NCBI RefSeq assembly: GCF_035222485.1
Contig: NC_085921.1
Coordinates: 5,078,694 to 5,142,693, forward strand
Direction: 5' to 3'
Length of the DNA stretch: 64,000 nucleotides
Origin: Podospora pseudoanserina
Lineage: Eukaryota > Ascomycota > Sordariomycetes > Sordariales > Podosporaceae
Shown in pieces: positions 9,352 through 20,794 of the stretch. Numbering within the stretch: the stretch's first letter is position 1; each line of letters begins with the position of its first letter. The translations under genes and the position numbers were made by a program. Below the pieces are notes generated by a model, which saw only the letters and a program-made list of their open reading frames with translations, did no database searches and was not told where the DNA came from.

Positions 9352-11073
9352 ATGCCAAAGGTTTATCTTCTCGATTATGTTGCCGGCAACGTGCGCAGTC
9401 TTGTGAACGCCATTGAAAAGTGTGGCTACGTGGTCGAGTGGATCCGGTCGCCGGAGGATGTCCCAAAAGCAGAGGTATTGTGTGCTCGCCCTGTGAGAGA
9501 GGAGGATAGGGAATACTGACATGCTGGGTATTGCACGTAGAAACTGATTCTGCCTGGTGTCGGACACTTTGGCCACTGCCTCTCGCAGCTTTCCGCCGCC
9601 GGCTTCCTCCCCGCGATCCGAGCCCACATCGATGCCGGCAAGCCGTTTATGGGCATTTGCGTCGGTCTCCAGGCACTCTTCTCCAGCTCAGCCGAAGACG
9701 CAGACTGCCCTGGTATTTGTCTCATACCAGGAAGTCTCGATCGATTCGACGACAGTGTGAAAGCTGTGCCCCATATTGGCTGGAACAATGCTTCCTGTCC
9801 CACGAATCCAACGCTTTATGGCTTGAGCCCAGATTCGAAATACTACTATGTGCACTCGTACAAATACCCCTACGTCAAGGGCGAGCTGGAAAGCCATGGT
9901 TGGGCCGTGGCAACAGGCACATATGGCACCGAAACTTTCGTCGGCGCCGTGGCTAAAGGAAACGTCCTGGCCACCCAGTTCCACCCCGAAAAGAGCGGCG
10001 TCGCCGGTCTCCGAGTGATCCGATCTTTCCTCGACGGCTCGGGAGCGAAGGCGCTGGCCGAGCATCTCCCACAAGAAAGCAACATCGCTGCCGAACTCGT
10101 TCCCAAAGATGGCCTTACGCGCCGTGTCATTGCCTGCCTCGACGTGCGCACCAACGACCAGGGCGATCTCGTTGTCACCAAAGGCGATCAGTATGATGTG
10201 CGGGAAAAGGGCTCTGATCGCAACGTCCGCAACCTCGGAAAGCCGGTTGAAATGGCCAAGAAGTACTATGAACAGGGTGCTGACGAGGTCACGTTTCTCA
10301 ACATCACTTCCTTCCGCGACTGCCCCGTCGCCGACCTCCCCATGCTCGAAATCCTCCGGCGCACTTCCGAGACAGTCTTTGTTCCTCTGACGATCGGCGG
10401 TGGCATCAGGGATACCGTTGACGTCGATGGAACCAAGGTTTCGGCCCTCGAAATAGCAACCATGTACTTCAAATCTGGCGCCGACAAGGTTTCCATCGGC
10501 TCAGATGCTGTCATTGCGGCCGAGGAGTACTACAATGCTGGAAAGACGCTGTTCGGAAACACGGCCATCGAGCAGATCAGCAAAGCATACGGCAACCAGG
10601 CTGTCGTTGTTAGCATCGACCCAAAGAGGGTTTATGTGCCGAAACAAGAGGCCACACGCCACGCCACTCTCAAGACAAAGTTTCCCGGGCCAAAGGGAGA
10701 AGAGTACTGCTGGTATGCCTGCACAATCAAGGGGGGTCGGGAGACGAGAGATCTGGACGTGGTGGAGCTCACCCAAGCCGTCGAGGCAATGGGCGCGGGC
10801 GAGATTCTTCTCAACTGCATCGACAAGGACGGCACAAACAGCGGGTTTGATCTCGAGTTGATCAACCAGGTCAAGGGGGCTGTCAGGATACCAGTCATTG
10901 CTAGCAGTGGTGCGGGAAATCCTGGACACTTTGATGAGGTGTTTAGGGAGACGACAACCGACGCCGCGCTGGGTGCCGGTATGTTCCATAGAGGGGAATA
11001 TACGGTACAGCAGGTGAAGGATTATCTGGCCGGCAAAAATTTGGTGGTGAGGAAATTCGAGGGGGAGTTTTGA
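9352..11073 (+). CDS. HIS7: Imidazole glycerol phosphate synthase, bifunctional HisH-HisF
   Basis: CDS join(9352..9474,9541..11073), 551 residues, matching the usual length of the fungal fused enzyme. The 66-nt intron has GTATTG, TACTGAC and CGTAG. The N-terminal glutaminase domain shows the nucleophile in [12 protein letters not shown] (Cys81) and the His/Glu pair in [10 protein letters not shown] (about 189/191). The C-terminal cyclase is a (beta/alpha)8 barrel starting [12 protein letters not shown] and including [10 protein letters not shown], which supply the two catalytic aspartates. The enzyme converts PRFAR plus glutamine-derived ammonia to imidazole glycerol phosphate and AICAR, the fifth step of histidine synthesis, in the cytosol. 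All key residues are present. Likely induced through the TGACTCA motif upstream. Confidence 0.97.
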
Positions 11074-11428
11074 GATGTGTACAGTTCTGGAGAAAAGCAG
11101 GCGAAATTTAAGGTAGATAGCAGCAAGATATCAGCGTGTAAATGATTGAAAAAAATGTATATACTGTGGCACTGGCCGCCTCAACAGCCCTCTACCTAGA
11201 CGCGAAAACCTGTCACAGGACATCACCCTCCGTATTCATTTTTTAAATGACAAAAAGAACACACATGCGATTTTTCTCCGTCGTGAGCTAAAAGGAAGTG
11301 GTATAGAACGGATGCCGCCTCAAGTTCAGAAACCCCACTGAGTCAGGTCCTAGCTGAGCTGATGCATTGTCTTGGTCGGAAGAAGAAAAAAACCCAAAGT
11401 CGGAAAGAGAACTCCTGGCGCCCACCCC
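11074..11428. other. Intergenic between convergent HIS7 and antizyme genes
   Basis: 355 nt of shared 3' sequence. Nothing recognisable. Confidence 0.5.
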
Positions 11429-12423
11429 TTAAAGCTCCATGCCCATGAAAAGCCACTTGCTACTAATCACATCGTAACCTGAGGACCAAAAGTCCAACGT
11501 CGTCAAGGAAAAGCCAGCCCACTGCAGGCCCTTGGTCAAAGGTTTGGCGTCTTCTTCTTGGATGCATCGCTCAATGGCAATCACCATGTGTGAGCAACCA
11601 AGCGGACCATCGGCCAACTCAATCAGTGCCACCAGTCTGTTTCGTGTCAGCAAGTCTGGAGCAACACAGCAAGAGGGTCAATGGGGGGTCGACATACGCC
11701 TTCTTCAAATCCCTGCTCACCACATCGCGGTCGAAAAAGACAAACAGGGTTCTGGATTCCACCCCGTCCTCCTCACCAGCAGCGACGTTCTCGGCAAGGA
11801 AGGCTCTGAACGAACACCCGCCGGCGTAGTCCCATATTTCCATCCAGGCCGGAATCCCCGCTCCAGCGCCCGCGGGTCCCATGGTGTACGAATTCAAGGG
11901 ACAGTCTTCGGGTGGAGTGAGCTGGGAAGCATACTGGTTCCGAGTATTGGAATTGTTGTTAAACACCCCCATCAGGACCGAGCCCTGCCGCGCCTCGCTT
12001 CTCTCACCCAGAAACATGGCGCGCAGCGTCTCGCAAAAGAACCTCTCACATTCTTCCCTGATGCGAAGTGTTGCCCCCCCTCGTCGGCGTGCAAACTCGT
12101 GGTTGCCGATGCTAGTATCATGACCACTGCTCTGCTTGCGGCTGACATGACTCCTCGCCTTGGGAGTCAGCGCAAGCTCGTTGTTGGTCGTGATGGCCGC
12201 GAGGGGGGGGCTTGATGGTGGCGATGGCAGTCCCGTCGAAGGGACCTCAGGAATACCACTCGGCCCCTGCGAGCCCCGTAGTGCAGTAGTGGAGGCCCTT
12301 GAGGGAGGCGAGAGACGGGTCGACGAGGTAGCAGCTGGCGAGGATGTTGGCCTGACGGAGAACGTCCTCGCCATAGTAATTATTACTACTACTGTTACTA
12401 TTGTTATGTTTCGTTGGCGCCAT
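11429..12423 (-). CDS. OAZ: Ornithine decarboxylase antizyme, +1 programmed frameshift
   Basis: CDS complement(join(11429..11636,11698..12248,12250..12423)) with ribosomal slippage, 310 residues. ORF1 starts at ATG 12423 and runs 58 codons to ...GAEWYS, then TGA 12249-12247. The shift context reads TGG TAT TCC TGA, the classical antizyme site: reading TCC then skipping one base continues as GAG GTC CCT in ORF2. ORF2 carries the antizyme fold, with RTLFVFFDRD and the C-terminal FSLTTLDFWSSGYDVISS. The single intron 11637-11697 has GTATGT and TTGCTGAC and joins DLKKA to LVALIELADG. Antizyme binds ornithine decarboxylase, sends it to the proteasome without ubiquitin, and blocks polyamine uptake; high polyamines promote the frameshift. 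The N-terminus has an Asn/Ser repeat of recent microsatellite origin. Confidence 0.93.
12247..12258 (-). promoter_or_regulatory. +1 ribosomal frameshift site of the antizyme mRNA
   Basis: On the sense strand the site reads TGG TAT TCC TGA. UCC-UGA is the conserved antizyme slip site from fungi to mammals. The preceding UGG-UAU parallels the UGG-UGC of vertebrate antizymes. The zero frame ends here, and only the +1 frame encodes the decarboxylase-binding domain. Confidence 0.92.
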
Positions 12424-13701
12424 TGCTTCTAGCCACGTTGGCTGCTTGGGATAGCTCTGGGAGACGAAAGGGTGATGGAGGAGGGGTTGGTGCTGTAAAG
12501 CCGACTGGAGAGAGGAAGGCCCAAAAAAGACGGATTAGTCGGTGTGCAAAAGCGAATCGTTGGTCCGGTGAAAGACGTCTGTCTGATGCTGGTCACGATG
12601 GATCGCGAGAATGGTTGGTTTTGGTAGGTTATGCAGTGATGTAGCTCGCAAGCTGTCGGGGTTGGGTGGTGTCAATCGCAGAGATTATCGCTGTCGAAAC
12701 TGTAGGGGTATTCCAGGGTTTTTGAGGAAGAAAGAATGGGGAGATGGTTTGGGTTTTGTGAACCTGGAAATCTCTGGAAGGCCAAAGCGGCCCAACGATT
12801 CGCCATTCAAACAACGAAAGGTGGGGGTGCTTGGCGCCACTTGGCAACCAAGCAAATCCCATCACGTGGTGCTCAGGGTGGGGCAGTGGCGGACTGCTCA
12901 AGAGCGGGAAACTCGCATCTCAACTCACTCAGCAGCGAGATTTAGTCATCATGCACCATATACACAACATAATTATCAATACAAGACCGGACTACAGGGC
13001 TATTGTTGGTCACAAAAACTACCTTTCGCATTCCGAGACGGCGAACCGGAAGACGGATCTGGGGTCAGTTAGACTAACCGGCCCGGATTGCACGATCGGC
13101 GTCTGGTAGGCGGTCAGACCCACAGGGCCGACACCTCGAACCCCTCGGGGCTCGGTCCTAGATTTGACGCTCAATCACCATGTCCTGCATTCAGGTTCTT
13201 GGTTCTTGGTTCTTGGTTCCTGTTGTCTATGCAGATACAAACTTGCCTTTTCTTATTTCAACCATTGTGAAATGGAAATATGCACCTCAGTAGCTGTTAG
13301 TCCGCTCTACCATTCCCGTCAGTGTAGTTTGCGGCACGCAATGGACGAGTTAGAACAGACTCAAGTCAACCAACACAGGAGCGCCACGGCTGAATCATTG
13401 GCTCATCTGTCGGCTATGCACTCTCAGAGGTCGGTATTGCATTGTGGACAGTGCAAGACACCTGTCGAACCGTGACGCTCTTTCTGCTGAAGCCAACGGT
13501 TGCGCCTTCTGGACAAGAATTGGACGCGCTTCCCGAGTGGCTAAGTAGGTAGCTGAGCAAAAGCAGATCTTCCGATCTTGACGACCTCTCTAACCTGTCG
13601 AGTCCTTTGTTCTGTTTGTTCTCTTTCTCTGTTTGCTCAACCTCGACTCAACTGGACAATATAAGGTATTATTGTGATCACAGGATAGCCGGGCTGTGAC
13701 G
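12424..13701. other. Divergent intergenic region, antizyme and monooxygenase promoters
   Basis: About 1.28 kb. It contains a short tandem repeat of GGTTCTT (four near copies at 13193-13219). Open frames here are small and on both strands; none shows domain content. No RNA gene seen. Confidence 0.5.
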
Positions 13702-15114
13702 ATGGCAACAATGCCCAAATCAGTCATCATTGTGAGCACATTGACTCACCAAAACTCCCAGTTCATACATCTGAGCAGCCATATCTAACGTCCAGTCCAG
13801 GTTGGCGGCTCCATCGCTGGTCTCCTCCATGGCATCTATCTCAAACGTCATGGCGCCAACGTGATCATCTTGGAACAAGATCCCAACCCCAGGCGCGGTA
13901 GCCACAATGCCGGCATCTGTTTTGGTCCCTCGGTTCAGGAATTTCTTCGCTTATACAATGATACGGGTATTCAGGCTTGCCAACCAGCTGTCGTTACCAG
14001 ATTAGCATACCGTCAGAACCTGTATTGGAGAGACACCGGCATCGTCAGACACCTCACCAGCTGGGGTGTGTTGTATCGGATCTTGCGAGCCAACTTTGAC
14101 GGATTGGCGTCTGACGCTGTAACCATCCCGCCTCCAGCCAGGGCCGGAGATGGCCAATGCAGCTATCTCCCTGGTCAGAGGGTGACGAGCGTGCAGAAGA
14201 CATCAGATGGTGTGGTTGTTGGGTATCTGGGCGAGGATGGAAAAGAGAGATGTTCGGTGGCTGATCTGGTTATCGGGGCTGATGGCCTACATTCGACCGT
14301 CAGGGGCTTGTTGAATGCCCCTGTGGTGAAGGAGTACTCCGGATATGTCTCCTGGAGAGGAACCGTCTGCGAAGCCAAAGTGTCACGTGAAACGGCCAGG
14401 TATTTTCAAGATCGGACAGTGCTCAGTTTGCTGAAGAGGACCTACATTGTATGGTAAGTCCACCAGTCTGTGTCGACATCAGTTTCATGCTAGAAGATCT
14501 AGGCGCTGATGTTGTTACTATATAGCTACATAATCCCGCCCGATTCCGGATCCTTTGCCCCTGGTACCAGGCTGATAAATTGGGTCTGGTATTGTAACCT
14601 TTCTGAGACCCCCGAGACCAACTTTGCGGAACTTTTAACGGACACCAATGGACACCTCCACGCCAATACCGTTCCTTCCGGACTCGTACGGGCTGAGATT
14701 TGGAAGTCTCATCTGGCTCACATGCTTCCCTTGATACCAGGCCCCTTTGCAGAACTCTTCACCCAAACAGAGCAACCATTTATTACCAAGGTGAATGACG
14801 CTCTGTGTTCGAAAGCAACATTCTTCGACGGGCGGGTCTTGCTGGTGGGCGATGCACTGGCTACCTTCCGGCCTCACTTTGCCCTTGCAACAGAGCAAGC
14901 CGCCAGACATTGTTTAGGTCTTGCAAGAGTGTGGAAGGGGGAGATCACATTGCAGCTGTGGGAAAGGGAGGCTGTTGATCATGCTACAAAAATCTGGTTA
15001 GGAAGCCGAGTGATGGGGGCAGGGCTCTTGCGGGGATGGGTTGAGTTTTTGTTACTGGCTTGGAAGTACGTGGCTTTTTTTGCAAGATCAAAACTAGGTT
15101 GGAAAAGAGTGTGA
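13702..15114 (+). CDS. FAD-dependent monooxygenase, 2,6-dihydroxypyridine hydroxylase-like
   Basis: CDS join(13702..13731,13801..14453,14526..15114), 423 residues. Intron 13732-13800 has GTGAGC and TCTAAC; intron 14454-14525 has GTAAGT and ATATAG. Exon 1 codes only MATMPKSVII, so the dinucleotide-binding motif VGGSIAGL is split by the first intron. The N-terminal Rossmann fold ends with ILEQD. The second FAD motif is LLVGDALATFRPHFA. DLVIGADGLHSTVR is the conserved DG segment of flavoprotein aromatic hydroxylases. SWRGTV and the PHFA context resemble the 2,6-dihydroxypyridine 3-monooxygenase substrate-binding domain. Expected reaction: NAD(P)H-dependent hydroxylation of an aromatic or heterocyclic substrate in the cytosol; the substrate is unknown. 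It stands alone, not in an obvious secondary-metabolite cluster. Confidence 0.85.
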
Positions 15115-15628
15115 AGGTTGTTCACCTTGTCTCTCGACAGATATCATGGTAGGTATTACTGTAAACATCAACCTCGAGGTGGAGGGGCTCTCCACACGTG
15201 CAGATGTCACCGGCACTTGGAGCAGGGATGACCCCGCATGACCACCTGGTTCTCCCACAACTGCTATCGATAAGCCACTGGAAGGCGGGGGATCTGTGTC
15301 AGGTGGCTCCGTTTGGGTACCAAGGATGTGCACGAGGGAGATGACTCGTCCAGGGTATGGAAATGGGATGAATGGCAAACAAGGTGGTAATTTTAAAAAG
15401 ACGCTGCTATTCTTTGCTCATTCTTTACAGTCTTGCAAGACAAACTACCGAACTGCCGTCTTATTGTTCGTAGTGTAACATACGCTAAATGTGGTGATAT
15501 TGTTGACCACTATCACCATATTACCCAGTATCATCGGACTTTGCTCCCGTGCTGTTCTCTCTTACAATTCTCGACCCTTCAAAACTTCTCTACATTTGTG
15601 GTTCATACAAATTCGAAACAAAATCACC
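15115..15628. other. Intergenic, promoter of the Yippee gene
   Basis: 514 nt between tandem plus-strand genes. Nothing recognisable beyond presumed untranslated sequence. Confidence 0.5.
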
Positions 15629-16378
15629 ATGTTTGGGGAGCTCATCGCTCTCAACCGATCATCTCCTTCACCGCCCCAACCAAACTCTTCCAACCCCAAG
15701 TTCCCACGCTACCTTCTGCCTTCTTTGGCCTTTACCCTCCGTCGACGAAAACCTTCCTCTCCCACAGAGTATCTAACATTGTCAGACAATTGTTCATCCA
15801 AGCCAAAGAATAGGCTTGGTCGGACTTCTCCCTCCCTCATTCGCTGCCTGTCTTGCCGCTCCCATCTTGCTTTTCACTCTCAGATCGTATCCAAAGGCTT
15901 CCATGGACGCCACGGCAAAGCTGTTCTCGTTGCCCCGACCTGCCCCTCCTTTCACGATGGCAGGAGCCCAGAACAGAGCTTCTCTTCCCCCAATCTGGGT
16001 TTGAACAACATCCGGCTGGGACCCACGGAAAAAAGGCAACTGGCCACTGGTCCTCACGAAGTTGCCGATATCTTTTGCGCCATATGCGAGACAAAGTTGG
16101 GATGGAAGTACGTCAAGGCGGATGAACCGTCTCAAAAGTACAAGGTTGGAAAGTTCATACTGGAGGTTGTGCGAGTGGTTGTGGAACAGGGACTAGAGTT
16201 TGAACCGCTGGAAAGGGTCAGTAGTGGAGATAGGTCCGGGACCGAGGGTGTGGCAGGTGTCCTATTTGACTCGGACGATGAGGATGAGTGTGAGGAGCTG
16301 TTCAACGGCGTGTGGAACGCCGAGGATGTTGCGGCAAGGCGAAGGGTGGATGTAGGGCTGGAAAGAGGACACGAGTGA
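15629..16378 (+). CDS. Yippee/Mis18-fold zinc-binding protein
   Basis: Single exon, 249 residues from the ATG at 15629 (context ATCACC). Two CxxC pairs, CLSCRSH (Cys73/76) and DIFCAICETKLGWKY (Cys150/153), bracket the motif SKGFHGRHGKA. LATGPHEVADIFC and SQKYKVGKFILE are the diagnostic closing strands of the Yippee fold, which binds one zinc ion. Family members act in chromatin, centromere or proteasome-linked functions (yeast Moh1), but the role of this protein is not determined. It is longer than a minimal Yippee (about 120 residues), with an 80-residue N-terminal extension, an insert after KAVLVAP and an acidic C-terminal tail (DSDDEDECEE). Confidence 0.88.
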   Translation: MFGELIALNRSSPSPPQPNSSNPKFPRYLLPSLAFTLRRRKPSSPTEYLTLSDNCSSKPKNRLGRTSPSLIRCLSCRSHLAFHSQIVSKGFHGRHGKAVLVAPTCPSFHDGRSPEQSFSSPNLGLNNIRLGPTEKRQLATGPHEVADIFCAICETKLGWKYVKADEPSQKYKVGKFILEVVRVVVEQGLEFEPLERVSSGDRSGTEGVAGVLFDSDDEDECEELFNGVWNAEDVAARRRVDVGLERGHE

Positions 16379-16618
16379 ACGTGAAGTTCTCTTGGCCAGA
16401 TGAGCTGCTTAATGGCCTACAAGTAGACCCAAGGGCGCGGCACTTTTCTTCTTCTTTGGGATGATACCCTTTCTACATATATTGAATCAGACACAAGCAG
16501 ATAGCCACAGCAATACTCAGATTGATGGCGCATCCGGGGGATATAGAGGAAACTAAGTCAGATAATAGAATGATATTGGCAAAGATTTTATTGAAAAGTT
16601 GAATCACACACCAAGAAC

Positions 16619-18274
16619 CTAGTTTTGAGGCTCCTCGGCAACATAGTGCAGGTATGCGCCCAGAAGCTTGATGCCCTCAATATAGTTCCGCTTGTCGAGC
16701 TTCTCGTTGATGGAATGGGCACCATCCGTCGAGCTACCCATTGGCAAAAGAAGCACATTCTTGCCAGTAGCCTGCTCAAAAGTGAGCGTCACCGGAATAG
16801 AGCCGCCCTCGCGAGTGAAATCAGGCTGAACGCCCCACACCCGCTCGGTAGCTTTGGCAGCAGCCGAAAAGTTCCAGTGCTTGGGGCTGGCCACCCACCA
16901 GTTGCCGCAGTGCTGGGGATACACCTTCATTGTGTTCTTAGAACCAAGCTTCTTGAAGACATCCTCGACGTACTTGGCCACACACTCGTTGGTCTTCTCG
17001 ATCTCCATGTTGGGCACCGTGCGGATGGAGAACTTGCCAACGACCTTGGCGGGAATGACCGTCTTGGCACCAGGAGCAGAGAAGGCGCCCTCGACACCGT
17101 GGATAGAGAGCGAAGGGTTGCGCCAGCGGGCCATAAGCGTCTTCTTCTTGTCATCGAAGATGGTCGTCTTGCTGCCCAGAGACTCATAGAGAGTCTCCAT
17201 GGTGAACGAGATGCCATCGTAGAGACCGTCCTCCTCGGCAGTAAGGGGGGCAACTTGCTCAGCAATGCCAGGAATCTGAATCTTGCCATCCGTGTCCACG
17301 AGCGAGCCCAGGATACGCACCAAGTCAGTCATGGGCTCCTGGGCTGTGCCACCAAAGACACCACTGTGAAGATCAGCGCCGGGTCCGGAGACTTCGACAC
17401 TGTAGTAGTTGCACCCACGAAGGCCGTATGTGAGGCAAGGCCGCTCGGTTCCGAGCCAGTAGTTGTCGCTGATGCAGACGGCGTCAGCATCGGCAAAGTA
17501 CTTCTTAGCCTCGGCGTTGATCAGATCGTCCAAACCGTCGGAACCATACTCCTCCATACCCTCGAAGCACATAAGAAGGTTGACGGGGAACTCGATGCTG
17601 GCGGCCTTGTGAGCCTCGATAGCGTTCAGCCAGCCAAGCACAGGGCCCTTGTCGTCCGTTGAGCCACGCCCCAGCATGCGGCCATCCTCCTTGACAGTCA
17701 GCTCAAAGGGCTCCGTCTCCCAGCCATCCTCCTTCTCGGCCGGCTGGACATCATAATGGCCATAGACCAAAATGGTGCGCTTGTTCTTGTCACTTCCGTA
17801 GCGGGCGAGGACGACGGGGGGAAGCTCGAGGTCGGTTCCGTGCTGCTTGCCCAGAGGACGAAGCTCGGCCTGGGCACCAAGCTTGTTCAGCTCATCGGCG
17901 AGCCAGTGGCCCATGCGGACGACATCGGGACGACGGGCGGCTTCGGACGAGATGGAAGGAATGGCAACGGCCTGACGGAGACGCTCGATGAAGGCATCGG
18001 ACATGTCGTCGACCTGCTTGAAGTAGCCATCGAGTTGGGGTGCCATTTTTCTTGCTTGGAGGTTGCGGATAGCTTCGGTTAGATACGGTCGGGAGCTCTG
18101 CAGCTGAGATCTGGCAGAGGTGGTGTTGGGGAGAAATGGGCGGGTGGTAAAGCTGCGGGAGATGGGAGAGGTGATGGAAGGTCGAAATGGCCTCGCCAAC
18201 AAACGATAACGAGGGGCGCTTGAGGAGAGCAAGCTGACTGATAGAGAGAGGGGAGAGAGGGGTGTGCGGGGCAT
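16619..18274 (-). CDS. DUG1: M20 metallodipeptidase, Cys-Gly dipeptidase (DUG1/CNDP2 type), probable dual start
   Basis: Single exon, 551 residues. The body matches the M20 family: YGHYDVQP (metal ligand His173), GRGSTDDKG (bridging Asp207), EGMEEYGS (catalytic Glu241 with Glu242), ISDNYW, and the terminal MGSSTDGAHSINE with the last His ligand. The family hydrolyses Cys-Gly released from glutathione. Residues 1-76 form an Arg/Ser/Pro/Leu-rich leader without acidic residues, typical of mitochondrial import. A second ATG (18046-18044) begins MAPQLDGYFKQVDD, the usual cytosolic N-terminus. One gene could thus make mitochondrial and cytosolic forms by leaky scanning or alternative transcript starts; that is inference. 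Length without the leader (475) fits the yeast enzyme. Confidence 0.93.
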   Translation of the reverse strand: MPRTPLSPLSLSVSLLSSSAPRYRLLARPFRPSITSPISRSFTTRPFLPNTTSARSQLQSSRPYLTEAIRNLQARKMAPQLDGYFKQVDDMSDAFIERLRQAVAIPSISSEAARRPDVVRMGHWLADELNKLGAQAELRPLGKQHGTDLELPPVVLARYGSDKNKRTILVYGHYDVQPAEKEDGWETEPFELTVKEDGRMLGRGSTDDKGPVLGWLNAIEAHKAASIEFPVNLLMCFEGMEEYGSDGLDDLINAEAKKYFADADAVCISDNYWLGTERPCLTYGLRGCNYYSVEVSGPGADLHSGVFGGTAQEPMTDLVRILGSLVDTDGKIQIPGIAEQVAPLTAEEDGLYDGISFTMETLYESLGSKTTIFDDKKKTLMARWRNPSLSIHGVEGAFSAPGAKTVIPAKVVGKFSIRTVPNMEIEKTNECVAKYVEDVFKKLGSKNTMKVYPQHCGNWWVASPKHWNFSAAAKATERVWGVQPDFTREGGSIPVTLTFEQATGKNVLLLPMGSSTDGAHSINEKLDKRNYIEGIKLLGAYLHYVAEEPQN

Positions 18275-19432
18275 GGCGGATGAGCAGAAGGTGTTGAACC
18301 GCTCTAGTTTGGGCCGGCACCGTCAGCTTCCATCAAGCTTCGAAAAGCCCCGCACCCCACAACAAGCCCAATCCCTTGCGCTAAACTGTTTGTGGAAGTT
18401 AACAAATCTGCTTGATCCTCGCCCCGGGCTCACACGACTTGGAGGCATTTATTTGTGCAGCAAAACCTTGCAAGACACATCCAAATATCTCGATGTCATC
18501 TTAAGGTTTGATGTGATGCATGCGATAGGTTACCCCAAGGTTTATGGGCGGTATCCCATCACTTGGTGACCATCTCAGGCACCAAAGCTCAGGTTCCACC
18601 CCAAAGTGGAACGATGATCTGAGGAGTCGCAGCACAAGAAACACGGGAATTCGATTTCTGACTCCCCATGTTGCCGGTGGCAGAAACACCATGCCTTACC
18701 TACGCAATAAAAATGTCGAATGTCATTTTAGCTTCGAGAAGATAGAAAGGCTGTTACATCATGTGTAGAAGGCCTTAGGCCGCAAGTTCAATGATACCTG
18801 TCCATCCTACTTGCGTGAAAAGCTGCCAAACAGTTTGGCTTATCGCTTGAAATTTTGCTTTATATGAGCCGCGATAGAATTATCTTTATGCTTTGAGGCA
18901 TTCAAGCAAACAGATGGCAATTACGTTTCTGTCCACCTTCAGTGCAGATGGAAGTTGGCATGTGGTGGTCCACTTGCAGTTCAAATGGGGCCGTTACCCC
19001 TTTTCCATAACCCCTATCATTGCCATAGCAACGTATATTGTGTCGCCAAACCGTGTTTGGCTCAACCTCTGTCGTTGAATGCATTACCTGGAAATTCCCT
19101 GGTCACAGAGCATGAAACAAATATTTGCAACATCGTCAATTCATCCCGTTCCTTTTGCGAGGCGATGGTTGGCCGATCCACCGCCCCAGAAACCGAGCTA
19201 CTTTGTACTATGTAAAAGAAACAAGAAGAGAAATAGCAAACAAGTAAACACACTCCTCCTTATATACAAAAAGCTTTGGGAGTGCCAGTTATCACTGGTT
19301 TGTCTAGAATTTCCCGACTCACCCATCTGTGTATCATCCCTCATCCCTCATCCAAGTCTCTCCCGGGTTAGTCTCCTCCAGTCCCGATCTAAAAACAGAC
19401 CGCCAATCTTGCTATCCAGAAGTGGAAACGAT
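18275..19432. other. Intergenic
   Basis: About 1.16 kb between the dipeptidase promoter and the 3' end of the subtilase. Small overlapping open frames only; no RNA gene, repeat or recognisable motif. Confidence 0.5.

Positions 19433-20794
<1,362 letters not shown>

Noticed and set aside
12290-12374. Antizyme ORF2 ATG as the sole gene start
   Set aside because: An upstream ATG opens ORF1, which ends exactly at a canonical UCC-UGA antizyme slip site, so the frameshift model explains more of the sequence.
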